Source: Pseudalkalibacillus sp051842935
GTDB lineage: Bacteria; Bacillota; Bacilli; Bacillales; Fictibacillaceae
Length of the DNA stretch: 64,000 bases
NCBI RefSeq assembly: GCF_051842935.1
Contig: NZ_JBPXRR010000002.1
Coordinates: 62,001 to 126,000, forward strand
Direction of reading: 5' to 3'
Shown here: positions 49,706 through 58,620 of the stretch, piece after piece
Numbering within the stretch: position 1 is the first letter of the stretch
Layout of the letters: the number at the start of each line of letters is the position of its first letter
The notes under the pieces: generated by a model
What the model saw: only the letters and a program-made list of their open reading frames with translations
The model's database searches: none
Told to the model about the DNA's origin: nothing
Position numbers and translations under genes: made by a program

Positions 49706-50917
49706 ATGACCAACGATACAGCTTTACTACAGGAAAAGTTCAGAGACAACCCTTACGCATATTTCGATCAGTTCCGGAACAATCCGATTGAAACCGTCGA
49801 TTTTCTGGGTTTCCGCACCAATGTTGCAACCGGCTATCAAGAAATTGAAGCGATCCTGAAGGACCCTCGGTTCATTAGAGAATGGCGTAAAGTCGCTCCC
49901 CCTGAACAAGTCGTCGAGCCGCCAAAACGAGTGCAACCCGTCGTTTACCTGATGAACAACATGATGCTGTTCCGTGATGCTCCGGACCACACCCGGTTAA
50001 GAAGTCTCGTCAACAAAGCGTTCACGCCACGGATGGTCGAACGGCTTCGCCCGCAGATCGAAGAAATGGCGGATGACCTCATTGAACGAATGAAGCAGAA
50101 CGATGAGCATGAGCTGATTAGGGACTTTTCCTATTATCTACCTGTTGTCGTAATCGCCGAACTGATCGGCGTTCCGCGTGAAGACCGCGAGTACTTCCGG
50201 AAATGGGCAGACGCGTTCGTCCGGTTCATTGATTTCAATGCCGATTATGAGGGGATGGAATTGGTCGCGGACGATATCCGTGATTCCGCCGAATACTTCC
50301 GCTCGCTCATTCAGAAGCGTCGAGTCGATCCCCGTGAAGACTTGATCAGCGGGTTAATTCAGGCGGAAGAAGCTGGCGATTCGTTGAACGAAGACGAAAT
50401 GGTCGCGACGTGCCTCCTGCTCATGATTGCCGGACATGAAACGACCGTGAACTTGATTTCGAACGGATTTTACCTATTGATGAAGCACCCTGAGCAGCTC
50501 GCTTTGTTAAAAGCAGACCCTTCCCTAGTCCCGAATGCTGTTGAAGAAACGCTCAGGTATGAGCCACCGGTCCTCTTCACTTCGCGCATCGCCTCGGATG
50601 ACATGGAGATGTTCGGCAAAGAGCTGAAGAAATCACAGGAAGTCATGGTTTTGCTTGGCGCAGCCAACCGCGACCCTCGGGTGTTCGAAGAGCCAAACAC
50701 CTTCGATATCACGCGTAAAAACATCAAGCATCTCTCCTTCGCATCAGGCCCGCACTTCTGCCTGGGCGCACCGCTCGCGCGACTTGAAGGGCAGATAGCA
50801 TTGGTGAAGCTGGTCACCCGCCTGCAGAACCCGACGCTTTTACAAGAACCGGAGTGGCGGGACAACATTATCTTCCGTGGGTTCAAGACCTTGCACATCA
50901 ACGCAGGTGTGATCTAA
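49706..50917 (+). CDS. cytochrome P450
   Basis: The 403-residue bacterial class P450 has the I-helix AGHETTVN, ExxR in EETLRYEP, and the heme loop FASGPHFCLGAPLAR (Cys ligand). It resembles CYP107/CYP109-like soluble P450s of Bacillus that hydroxylate fatty acids or terpenoids with ferredoxin or flavodoxin partners; none is encoded nearby. ATG at 49706 lies 5 nt from AAGGAGG; the open frame extends to 49541 but without a start signal. Divergent from yfmL. Confidence 0.93.
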   Translation: MTNDTALLQEKFRDNPYAYFDQFRNNPIETVDFLGFRTNVATGYQEIEAILKDPRFIREWRKVAPPEQVVEPPKRVQPVVYLMNNMMLFRDAPDHTRLRSLVNKAFTPRMVERLRPQIEEMADDLIERMKQNDEHELIRDFSYYLPVVVIAELIGVPREDREYFRKWADAFVRFIDFNADYEGMELVADDIRDSAEYFRSLIQKRRVDPREDLISGLIQAEEAGDSLNEDEMVATCLLLMIAGHETTVNLISNGFYLLMKHPEQLALLKADPSLVPNAVEETLRYEPPVLFTSRIASDDMEMFGKELKKSQEVMVLLGAANRDPRVFEEPNTFDITRKNIKHLSFASGPHFCLGAPLARLEGQIALVKLVTRLQNPTLLQEPEWRDNIIFRGFKTLHINAGVI

Positions 50918-50970
50918 GTTTTCAATGTAAACAAGAGTGGGTACACAGTTAGTAAAAGGAGGGAAAGGAT

Positions 50971-51894
50971 ATGAATATCGTCGTACTAGGCGCTGGTGCC
51001 ATCGGTGCTTATTTCGGAGGAAGATGTCAGGAAGCCGGTCATTCTGTGCAGTATTTGGTCCGCTCCAACCGCGCTGATCAGTTAAGGAAGAACGGCTTAA
51101 AGCTATACAGTAAATGTGGAGATTACGAGGTTGAAGACTTACAGATTGCTGAAGACCCGGAGGATATCCACCATGTCGATGTGGTCATCCTCGCTGTGAA
51201 AGGTTATCACCTGAATGAAGAATTGATGTCGAACCTGAAGGTATTGGTACGTAAAGGTGCGGCCATCCTCCCGCTATTGAACGGTATTGAACATATCTCT
51301 TACCTACAAGATGAACTAGGCGAAGAAAACGTCATTGGCGGTTTATGCTATATCATTTCAACTCTGGATGACAACGGACACGTCGTCCATTCAAGTAATC
51401 AGCACGACTTGATCTTCGGTCCTCTTCATCCGTCACAAACGGAACTGTGCAAGGAGCTTGAGGACCTGTTCGACCACGCCAACATGGCTGGTGTATTGAG
51501 CAGCAACATCCTGCTCGGTCTATGGAACAAATACATGATCATCACAGCCTTTTCCGGCGTGACGACCGCAGGTGATGTGAATCTCGGTACGCTCCGGGAT
51601 ACGTCGAAAACGATGAAGCTTACTGAAGAAGTGCTGCATGAAGTCAAGCTGCTCGCCATTGCGAACGGCATCAACCTGACGGAAGATCATATTGAAAAAG
51701 CGAAAGTGTTACTGAGCGGTTTTCCAGATGAAGCGACATCCTCCATGCACCAAGACAAAAGGAAAGGCATGCAGATCGAGGCGGATCACTTGCTTGGTGG
51801 TGCATTGCGTATGGCTGAAAAAGAAGGCTTGAAACTGCCTCACATCGAAACGCTCTACGCACTTCTGAAACCGTACGAATTGGAAATGAAATAA
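50971..51894 (+). CDS. 2-dehydropantoate 2-reductase family protein
   Basis: The 307-residue NADP-dependent oxidoreductase has VLGAGAIGAYFGGR (4-17), the Lys region LAVKGYHL, LLNGIEH, and GLWNKYMIITAFSGVTT with the catalytic Lys and Asn/Ser/Asp in the C-terminal domain (HQDKRKGMQIEADHLLGG). PanE makes pantoate for coenzyme A; Bacillus species have several related copies with other 2-keto acid substrates, so panE itself is not certain. AAAGGAGGG precedes the ATG. Confidence 0.87.
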   Translation: MNIVVLGAGAIGAYFGGRCQEAGHSVQYLVRSNRADQLRKNGLKLYSKCGDYEVEDLQIAEDPEDIHHVDVVILAVKGYHLNEELMSNLKVLVRKGAAILPLLNGIEHISYLQDELGEENVIGGLCYIISTLDDNGHVVHSSNQHDLIFGPLHPSQTELCKELEDLFDHANMAGVLSSNILLGLWNKYMIITAFSGVTTAGDVNLGTLRDTSKTMKLTEEVLHEVKLLAIANGINLTEDHIEKAKVLLSGFPDEATSSMHQDKRKGMQIEADHLLGGALRMAEKEGLKLPHIETLYALLKPYELEMK

Positions 51895-51995
51895 CAATTA
51901 CTTGATGTTTGAAAGTATTTTTAGTGAATTAAAGGATTTTCAAGGTTTCCCCCGAAGTAACTTAGTAAAGGGATTAGGTTAAAGGGGTGATTCAC

Positions 51996-52565
51996 TTGAA
52001 AATTATTATGAACGAACTTTTCCGTGAGGAGAAAAGTATCCATGTACTTTATGCGTATCATGGCATGGAAAATTACATCAACATGGTTGTGAAGTTTACC
52101 CAGGACGGCATTCGAGATGGAGATTATGTCATACTGATTGAAAATGATCCTCTCTTCCGGAGGATTAAAAAAGTGTTAGAATCAAAACTGACGCAAGAGG
52201 AAATGAAATATGTTCACTGGGAGAATAGTTTTGACTTCTATTTCTCGAGCGGCAGCTATCATCCTCCGGCAATCTTGGAATACTTCAATAATATGATTCA
52301 ACCCTATTTACAGACTCAATCAACATTCCGGACGTGGGCACATGTCGAATGGGCTTCCATGGAAGAACCTCTTCATATCATTGAAGATTTGGAAAGACCA
52401 GTAGATGAAGCAGTAAGGCAAATTTCGTTTCCGTTGATTTGTGCTTATCAGGGAGAGCGTATGCCTGATTACCTTAAGAAGATTTTGATGGAAACACACC
52501 CATATATTTTGATGGAAGATGACTTCGTCACTTCCGAACAATATAAGAGAACCGTTGAAAAGTAG
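51996..52565 (+). CDS. MEDS domain protein
   Basis: The 189-residue protein has the MEDS (DcmR sensory) fold: HVLYAYHGMENYINMVVKFTQDGIRDGDYVILIEND near the start, RRIKKVLESKLTQ, YHPPAILEYFNNMIQPY, and RTWAHVEWA. MEDS proteins are thought to sense one-carbon or hydrocarbon-type signals and regulate kinases in some bacteria. The start is uncertain: TTG at 51996 has AAAGGGG 8 nt upstream, while GTG at 51987 overlaps that site. Confidence 0.8.
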   Translation: MKIIMNELFREEKSIHVLYAYHGMENYINMVVKFTQDGIRDGDYVILIENDPLFRRIKKVLESKLTQEEMKYVHWENSFDFYFSSGSYHPPAILEYFNNMIQPYLQTQSTFRTWAHVEWASMEEPLHIIEDLERPVDEAVRQISFPLICAYQGERMPDYLKKILMETHPYILMEDDFVTSEQYKRTVEK

Positions 52566-52566
52566 G

Positions 52567-52596
52567 AACCTTCTCATGCATGAGAAGGTTTTTCCT
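52567..52596 (+). terminator. terminator after the MEDS gene
   Basis: AACCTTCTC-ATGCAT-GAGAAGGTT followed by TTTCCTTT. Confidence 0.9.
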
Positions 52597-52611
52597 TTAT
52601 TGATTTCACAC

Positions 52612-52670
52612 AAAAAAGCTGTCCCGGAAGAACGATCGCTCTACATCGTTCAGTCCATGGGACAGCTTCT
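52612..52670 (-). terminator. terminator after the 43-residue gene
   Basis: AAGCTGTCCC...GGGACAGCTT with nested GAACGAT/ATCGTTC, followed leftward by TTTTTTG. Confidence 0.8.
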
Positions 52671-52681
52671 TTATTTCTGTA

Positions 52682-52813
52682 TTATGTTTGCGGCTTTTCC
52701 TTTTTCCGTTTCTCTGTGTACTCTTTGGCGAGTTTGACCGTCTTCGAAATGACCTTCTGAACATCAATACCTTTTTTGCGCAGGTTCTCGATATGAATGT
52801 CTGTACTTGTCAT
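52682..52813 (-). CDS. 43-residue basic helical protein
   Basis: ATG at 52813 to TAA at 52682 gives MTSTDIHIENLRKKGIDVQK followed by VISKTVKLAKEYTEKRKKEKPQT. It is too short for a usual ORF list but has a GGAG/GAGAGG site upstream and a strong terminator downstream that no other leftward gene would use. The sequence is amphipathic helical and basic. Function unknown. The rest of the 52814-53163 gap is AT-rich and without clear features except the AAGGGAG site for the symporter gene. Confidence 0.6.
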   Translation of the reverse strand: MTSTDIHIENLRKKGIDVQKVISKTVKLAKEYTEKRKKEKPQT

Positions 52814-53163
52814 GCCTCTCAAACACTCCAATCAAAATTTTTAGAAAATTTTCGGCCGTTCAGTTCAAGTCTCCACTTCATGTATACCCTAATTCTGTGT
52901 GCTTAACCCTGCTTTTTGATGTTTCATCCAATCTTTACGTTTTTAACTTAAAAAGGTTTCAACATTTTTTATCCATTTCAATTTTATCACAATTGCCTAG
53001 CATCTGTGTTTGTCCTTTTCATGGCACTTCTTGCGTGTTGTACACATTTTTCGTACCAATGGACTATTTTGTGGGTCCGTATTTATTCGACTTTTCAACT
53101 AGGAGGTTTTTGGGTATGGAATAAAAAGACATTATAGAGATAAAGTTTGAAGGGAGTAAAGTC

Positions 53164-54576
53164 GTGGATATTATATCTTGGATTGAAACATGGGTAGCCA
53201 ACGCATCGAACTTTTTATGGACTTATCTTCTTGCATTTTTACTGATTGGAACAGGGATTTTCCTGACCATCAGATTGCGGTTTTTCCAGTTCCGTTTTTT
53301 CGGACATGTCCTGAAAAACACAATCGGACAAATCTTCAGAAAGGACAAGCACGAAGGGACGATCACTCCGTTCCAGGCATTCACTTCAGCACTCGCCTCG
53401 ACCGCTGGTGCGACGAATATCGTCGGGGTTCCTATCGCGATTGCACTCGGTGGACCTGGTGCGCTCTTCTGGATGTGGCTCGTCGCCCTGATCGGGATGG
53501 CCACAAAGTATTCCGAAATCATGCTTGGGGTCAAATACCGTGAAAAGAACAAAAAGGGGACTTGGGTCGGAGGACCACAGTATTATATTAAGAAAGCTCT
53601 AGGCTGGGATAAAGTCGCCATCGGTTTTGCCTTTTTCCTCATGATTGAAGCGATTCCGAGCTTGATGGTCCAATCCAACTCCATCACCACCCAGGTGGAA
53701 GGCGCATTCGGTTGGAGAACCGAAATCACAGGCGCAATCATGTGTGTGCTCGTCGCACTCGTCGTGTTCGGAGGTATCCAACGGATTGCAAAAGTGACCG
53801 ACAAAATGGTGCCATTCATGGTACTTACATACTTAGCTGTCGCATTGACGGTCATCTTTGCAAATGTTGGTGAGCTTCCAAGCGTGTTCGGCCTCATTTT
53901 CACGCACGCGTTCACACCGATTTCAGCAGCAGGCGGTTTTGCCGGAGCAGGTTTTGCCCAAGCACTCCGTTGGGGGATTGCACGTGGCCTATACTCCAAC
54001 GAAGCCGGGCTTGGTACCGCACCAATCACCCACGCTGCCGCACAAACCGACCACCCTGCGCGCCAAGGACTTTGGGGCATTTTCAGCGTATTCGTCGATA
54101 CGATCGTCATCTGTACAATCTCTGGTTTCGCCGTGCTCGTCACCGGAACGTGGACCGAAGTGAAACCCGAGAATGCCTCGAACATGATTGGAACAGCATT
54201 CGGGACATTGATGGGAGACTCTCTCGGTGGAAGCTTCATCGCTATCTTCCTCTTGTTCTTCGTCATCACGACCGTTGGCGTGCTCATCTACTTTGGTGAA
54301 AAACAAGCCGAGTACCTCTTCGGCTACAAGTTTTCCAAAATCATGAGGATCGTCTACATCGGTGCGATCTATGTCGGCGCAATCGGCGGATTGCAGTTCG
54401 TCTGGCAGTTCCTTGACCTGTTGCTTGCCTTCGTCCTCGTCTTCAATGTCATTCCGCTCCTCTTCCTGCATAAGGAAATCCGAGCAATGACCGATGACTA
54501 CATCAATCGTTATTATTACAAGAAAAAAGGCAAACCTTCCGTCCAGTTGTTCTCCGATCAAGATGTAAGTCAATAA
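53164..54576 (+). CDS. alsT: alanine/glycine:cation symporter (AGCS family)
   Basis: The 470-residue transporter has about ten to eleven helices. Family marks: SWIETWVANASNFLWTYLLA start, the conserved FQAFTSALASTAGATNIVGVPIAIALGGPGALFWMW region (substrate and Na+ site), and ARGLYSNEAGLGTAPITHAAAQTDHPARQGLWG. It imports alanine, glycine or glutamine with Na+ or H+. GTG at 53164 follows AAGGGAG. The C-terminus is basic with KKKGKPS. Ends at a terminator. Confidence 0.93.
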   Translation: MDIISWIETWVANASNFLWTYLLAFLLIGTGIFLTIRLRFFQFRFFGHVLKNTIGQIFRKDKHEGTITPFQAFTSALASTAGATNIVGVPIAIALGGPGALFWMWLVALIGMATKYSEIMLGVKYREKNKKGTWVGGPQYYIKKALGWDKVAIGFAFFLMIEAIPSLMVQSNSITTQVEGAFGWRTEITGAIMCVLVALVVFGGIQRIAKVTDKMVPFMVLTYLAVALTVIFANVGELPSVFGLIFTHAFTPISAAGGFAGAGFAQALRWGIARGLYSNEAGLGTAPITHAAAQTDHPARQGLWGIFSVFVDTIVICTISGFAVLVTGTWTEVKPENASNMIGTAFGTLMGDSLGGSFIAIFLLFFVITTVGVLIYFGEKQAEYLFGYKFSKIMRIVYIGAIYVGAIGGLQFVWQFLDLLLAFVLVFNVIPLLFLHKEIRAMTDDYINRYYYKKKGKPSVQLFSDQDVSQ

Positions 54577-54579
54577 GTA

Positions 54580-54607
54580 AGAGCCTGCTCCGTGCAGGCT
54601 CTTTTTC
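54580..54607 (+). terminator. terminator after the symporter gene
   Basis: AGAGCCTGC-TCCGT-GCAGGCTCT then TTTTC; it also lies at the end of the converging small gene. Confidence 0.9.
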
Positions 54608-54608
54608 A

Positions 54609-54776
54609 TTACCACTGTTCCTTATTCGAATTCTGCTCCTCTAACAACTCGAGGATCTGTTCGTTCTGTTCCGTCTGTTCAGCGAGCAGTTCTTTAATCT
54701 CCTTCATCATCACGAGCATCGAGTAGGCGAAGTACACAGCACCACCCACAATCAGGATTTGAAAGATGTTCAGCAT
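54609..54776 (-). CDS. small single-helix membrane protein with coiled coil
   Basis: The 55-residue product has one helix (FQILIVGGAVYFAYSMLVMM) and a Glu/Gln-rich coiled coil (KEIKELLAEQTEQNEQILELLEEQ). ATG at 54776 has GGGGGAG 6 nt upstream; the frame is open upstream to 54794 but lacks a site. Similar tail-anchored short proteins are common in Bacillaceae, with unknown roles. Confidence 0.7.
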   Translation of the reverse strand: MLNIFQILIVGGAVYFAYSMLVMMKEIKELLAEQTEQNEQILELLEEQNSNKEQW

Positions 54777-54841
54777 CCATCGCTCCCCCTTCACGCAACC
54801 CTTTTACCTATATAGTTTGCCATGGATCGCGAAAACCCTGC

Positions 54842-57133
54842 CTAACGGATGACTTTATAATCCATCCACTCACTCGGTAAAAGTTTCTGATACTTCGGCG
54901 TGAGGAAGCGATCGTCGACGAGCACGATCGTGCCGAAGTCTTCTTCTGTTCGGATGAGCCGGCCACCCGCCTGCAGGACCTTGTTCATCCCTGGAAAAAC
55001 GTACGCATAATCATAGCCGTTCTTCCCACTTTTCGTGAAGTAGTCTTTGATGATGTTCCGCTCTTCGTTCAATTGAGGCAATCCGACACCGACTACGACG
55101 ACGCCATTCAACCGGTCCCCTTTCAAGTCAATGCCCTCCGAAAAGATCCCGCCCATGACGGCAAATCCTACGAGCGTTTCCGTCTGCCCTTCGTCAAACT
55201 TTGCGAGGAACGCTTCCCGCTCTTCTTCTGTCATTCCCGTGTTTTGAATGAGCAACTCAGACGGTAAATCCGCCTCTTCTGCGGACTCCACCACGAGGTT
55301 CATATACGCATACGACGGGAAAAAGATCAGGTAATTCCCGGGTCGCGTTTTGATCAAGTTCTTCAGCATCGACAAAATCGGCTCGACGGATTTGTCCCGA
55401 TCCCGATACCGGGTCGACAACGGCTGAATGAACACCTCCGCATTCTCTTTTGCAAAAGGAGATGGAATCGAAACAGCATAGTCGTCCTCTTTCGCCCCGA
55501 GCATGTCCTTGAAATAACCGAGCGGAGAAAGAGTCGCAGAAAAATACACCTTCGAGCGATAGCCTTTTCCGAACTGTTGCAGCAAATGCGAAGGATCGAG
55601 ACAGAACAACTTCACCTTCACTTCGCTTTTTTCGTATTCGACATACGTCACATAACGTTCATCATACAGCTCTGTGATACGGACGAAATTTTTTGCGGTA
55701 AAATAAGCGTCTAGAAGCTGCTCCTGTTCCTCGCCCGTTTTTTGCTCAAGCAATTCCTTTTCCGCTTCTGTCACAAACGAATCGAGCATGACGACGAAGT
55801 CTTCAGGCAGTTCCTCCGCCACGCTGAACCGTGCGTCTCCACACTGCTTTTTCATGGCGAGCAGCTCATCATTGATCGCTTTCGCAGTTTGATAGATTCC
55901 CGGATTGGCAGACTTGAACGACCGCTTCAATTGTAAAAAGTCCGACTTGAAGAGCTCTGCTGAAAACATGCCCCGCGCCCGATCGACGAGATTATGCGCT
56001 TCGTCGACAAGCAATGCGGTCTGCTTTTTCTGTTCCTCCGCCAACCGTTTCAACGACACCCGAGGATCGAAGATATAATTGTAATCGCCAATCATTGCAT
56101 CGGCCGTATAGGCGAGATCGAGCGAAAACTCGAATGGACAAAGCTTGTGTTTGTGCGCGTACACCTCGATTGTCTGTCTGTCCATGAGTGTCTCGTTCTC
56201 AAGGATATCTAGGATCCCATCATTGAGTCGATCATAATAACCGTGCGCAAATTCACAATAATCCTTCTGACAGATCGTCTTCTCTTTGAAGCACACTTTG
56301 TCTTTTGCGGTAATCGTAACAGAGCTCAGCTCGAGGCCTTTTTCCTTCATCAGACGGAGTGTGTCTTCCGCTGCTGTACGGGTGATCGTTTTCGCCGTCA
56401 GGTAAAACATCCGCTCCAGGTGCCCTTCCCCAATCGCTTTAATCGCTGGGAATAGCGTCGAAATCGTCTTCCCCGTCCCGGTCGGTGCATTCGCAAACAG
56501 GTCAGTTTGATCCGAGATCGCTTTATAGACCGTACCCGCGAATTTTCGCTGCCCGGCGCGGTATGTGGCGAAAGGAAATTCAAGCTGTTTAATGCTCGCA
56601 TTCCGCTTCTCTTTTTTCTCGAGTAGGAGTGATGCATACGGTGCAAACTGCTCGATGACATCCATGAGGAATGCCTGAAGTTCTTCGAACGTACACTCCT
56701 GGACGAACTGTTTCTTCTCTTCTGTTTCCACATGGACGTAGGTAAGCTGCACGCTAATCGATTCGAGGTCATGATCGAGGGCATACATGTACGCATAGCA
56801 TTTCGCCTGTGCCCAGTGGACAGGATTGGTGTCCTCCTCAATCCCCGACAGATCCCCTCGTGTCGATTTGATTTCATCAATCGTCACTTTTCCATCAGCG
56901 TGTAACAAACCGTCACAACGACCTTCGATAATGAATTGAATATCGCGATATTCAATTTCCGTTTTGAGAAAGACTTCTTTTTCGTCCGTCTCCTGGTAGG
57001 TTTTTTGTATTTTCTGGTGGGCGATCGTTCCATCTGTCATCGTACTCGCAGATCGGAATCGATTATCAATGCTCCCACTCCGAAACACATACTCTACCAG
57101 TGGCCTGACTGACATGCGGATTTGTTTGATCAT
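54842..57133 (-). CDS. ATP-dependent helicase, XPD/DinG type, fused to a Cas4-like nuclease domain
   Basis: The 763-residue protein begins with a PD-(D/E)XK region (EGRCDGLL at 70-77, then IDEIKS at 85-90, with Q107-Y113 QAKCYAY motif). A Rad3-type helicase follows: Walker A APTGTGKT (216-223), four Cys (C281, C288, C293, C332) placed as in the XPD iron-sulphur domain, DEAH (377-380), and GGIFSEGIDLKGDRL plus QAGGRLIRTEEDFG late. It likely unwinds damaged DNA 5'-3'. No Cys cluster of Cas4 is seen in the N-terminal part, so nuclease activity is inferred from motifs only. ATG at 57133 follows GGAG. Confidence 0.9.
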   Translation of the reverse strand: MIKQIRMSVRPLVEYVFRSGSIDNRFRSASTMTDGTIAHQKIQKTYQETDEKEVFLKTEIEYRDIQFIIEGRCDGLLHADGKVTIDEIKSTRGDLSGIEEDTNPVHWAQAKCYAYMYALDHDLESISVQLTYVHVETEEKKQFVQECTFEELQAFLMDVIEQFAPYASLLLEKKEKRNASIKQLEFPFATYRAGQRKFAGTVYKAISDQTDLFANAPTGTGKTISTLFPAIKAIGEGHLERMFYLTAKTITRTAAEDTLRLMKEKGLELSSVTITAKDKVCFKEKTICQKDYCEFAHGYYDRLNDGILDILENETLMDRQTIEVYAHKHKLCPFEFSLDLAYTADAMIGDYNYIFDPRVSLKRLAEEQKKQTALLVDEAHNLVDRARGMFSAELFKSDFLQLKRSFKSANPGIYQTAKAINDELLAMKKQCGDARFSVAEELPEDFVVMLDSFVTEAEKELLEQKTGEEQEQLLDAYFTAKNFVRITELYDERYVTYVEYEKSEVKVKLFCLDPSHLLQQFGKGYRSKVYFSATLSPLGYFKDMLGAKEDDYAVSIPSPFAKENAEVFIQPLSTRYRDRDKSVEPILSMLKNLIKTRPGNYLIFFPSYAYMNLVVESAEEADLPSELLIQNTGMTEEEREAFLAKFDEGQTETLVGFAVMGGIFSEGIDLKGDRLNGVVVVGVGLPQLNEERNIIKDYFTKSGKNGYDYAYVFPGMNKVLQAGGRLIRTEEDFGTIVLVDDRFLTPKYQKLLPSEWMDYKVIR

Positions 57134-57232
57134 GCTTTAGCTCCTTACCGAACGACTTCCAATTATCTCTAGTTTACCTGAAAACAAACGTTCGTCCAAA
57201 TGTTCATTTTTCATAGTAGAAAGGTACCGAAT

Positions 57233-57332
57233 TCCACAAGTTGAGCTAAAAGTTCCACAAGACAAGGCAGAACTTCCACAAGTCGACTCGAAAGTTCCCC
57301 AAGTCGACACAAAAGTTCCCCAAGTAACCTAA
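57233..57332. repeat. 21-bp array with TTCC(A/C)CAAG core (family D, locus 2)
   Basis: Cores begin at 57233, 57254, 57275, 57296 and 57317, four exact 21-bp steps: TTCCACAAG three times, then TTCCCCAAG twice, with AAAAG or GAAAG before most. It is the reverse-complement orientation of the array at 40311. It occupies the 57134-57425 gap with a terminator. Confidence 0.93.
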
Positions 57333-57380
57333 ATGTGATCGACTCAACTTGCTGATTTTGGAGAAAAACTTGCGAAAACA

Positions 57381-57425
57381 TAAAAAAACCAAGTGCATGG
57401 CCCCTTTACACGCACTTGGTTTCCG
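57381..57425 (-). terminator. terminator after the 65-residue gene
   Basis: AAACCAAGTGC...GCACTTGGTTTTTTT, read leftward. Confidence 0.88.
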
Positions 57426-57623
57426 TTATTTCAATGGAAGAGATGGACCGTCATAACAATATTGACAGCGTTTATACCCTTCGTGTATCAAAAACTCGAT
57501 GTTTTTATCCAATTTCTCACCGGTCCGTTTGTTCAACGGGATCTGAGGGAGATCGCATTTGTCTCCAACAAACGCACTGCGGTGAATCCTTTTATGTTTA
57601 TGGTCAATTAAATACTTTGCCAT
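57426..57623 (-). CDS. small CxxC protein of unknown function
   Basis: The 65-residue protein starts MAKYLIDHKHKRIHRSAFVG, then GDKCDLPQIP, and ends with RCQYCYDG. Three Cys and several His could form one metal site. ATG at 57623 follows AAAGGGGG; the open frame extends 16 codons upstream without support. Monocistronic, with a strong terminator. Family not recognised. Confidence 0.7.
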   Translation of the reverse strand: MAKYLIDHKHKRIHRSAFVGDKCDLPQIPLNKRTGEKLDKNIEFLIHEGYKRCQYCYDGPSLPLK

Positions 57624-57735
57624 AATATCCCCCTTTTCAATTGTGTTGTATTTACCAATGCCTGACCTCATTCATCCGTAGGTTTCTTTTCACAAAACCA
57701 CTCCTTTCAAGGTCTGATTTCTAAAAAAAACCAAA

Positions 57736-57772
57736 TAAAAAAAGCCGAGAAGTATCAAACCTTCTCCGGCTT
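57736..57772 (-). terminator. terminator after the DUF2294 gene
   Basis: AAGCCGGAGAAG-GTTTGATA-CTTCTCGGCTT then TTTTT, read leftward. Confidence 0.88.
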
Positions 57773-57806
57773 ATGTCTAGCTCTATTGTCCAGCTCATTT
57801 CCACCG

Positions 57807-58505
57807 CTAATTATTCGGTTTCATTATGAAAATTGTAAAACTTTGATCTTTCTTGAAGTCCCAATCTATGAAGTAATCTTCAATATCGCATTCAATTTTT
57901 GAAGAAATTCGTTCAACATTAAGCATCCGCTTCTCGATTTTACCTTTCGACAAGCGTAAAACTTCTTGATGACCATCGTGGATCAGCTGCTTTTCAATTT
58001 CAACGAGGAGTCCTTCCCTTACAACAATCAACGTCCTGTCGTTTACTCTTAATGAAAAGATCTTCTCCGGTCTTTTCTCCACTTTTTCACTCATCAGGAT
58101 TATTTCATCATGAACCGTATCCTGCCCAGAATAAGGCGCATACGTTGCATCCCTTGAAAATGGTCCGACGCCTAAAAATACGCCTGACTGATTTTCGAGT
58201 GACCAGTCGTAGTACAGTCGTTGCACATCAATATCGGTGACCGTTTTGATATAGGACTTGATCTCATCACTGATCTTATCCATTACGAATTCGCGGGTCT
58301 TTTTCAACGTTTTCTCATGATTCCCGCTGTACAGGACCCTTTCCGTTGCGGACATCAAATCTTTCACATAAATCGTCACGAACGGATCCGAAATTGATAC
58401 ATAAACAGACCCCGGTCCTTTACCGAAGTGATCGCGCAACACCTTTCCGACAAAGCTTGAAATATCCGATTGTTTCGTTTTCAAATCTGAAGACGGAAGC
58501 GTCAT
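57807..58505 (-). CDS. tandem DUF2294 protein
   Basis: The 232-residue protein has a full DUF2294 domain (FVGKVLRDHFGKGPGSVYVSISDPFVTIYVKDLMSATERVLY...DWSLENQSGVFL) and a second, more divergent one (IFSLRVNDRTLIVVREGLLVEIEKQLI...YFIDWDFKKDQSFTIFI). YbcI-type proteins have only one. Start is uncertain: ATG at 58505 (AAAGG, GGAGG nearby), 58514, or 58607. It lies 14-116 bp downstream of the kinase gene in the same direction, so it may be its partner. Function unknown. Confidence 0.78.
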   Translation of the reverse strand: MTLPSSDLKTKQSDISSFVGKVLRDHFGKGPGSVYVSISDPFVTIYVKDLMSATERVLYSGNHEKTLKKTREFVMDKISDEIKSYIKTVTDIDVQRLYYDWSLENQSGVFLGVGPFSRDATYAPYSGQDTVHDEIILMSEKVEKRPEKIFSLRVNDRTLIVVREGLLVEIEKQLIHDGHQEVLRLSKGKIEKRMLNVERISSKIECDIEDYFIDWDFKKDQSFTIFIMKPNN

Positions 58506-58620
58506 TTCCTCCATCCTTTCTCTAGTGTAAAGGCTATGTACGATTTTGAAAAGTGGTTCAGCCTTTTTCGAATACTTTTTACTATAAATAACATACCCAT
58601 ATTCCATCCATTGAAAACAA

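Noticed and set aside
53099..53124. Tiny leader ORF (AGGAGG then a few codons and stop) before the symporter gene
   Set aside because: Only two to four codons; no accompanying attenuator hairpin was found.
53583..54615. Long minus-strand ORFs (234 and 208 codons) opposite the symporter gene
   Set aside because: Antisense shadows of a strongly supported membrane transporter gene.
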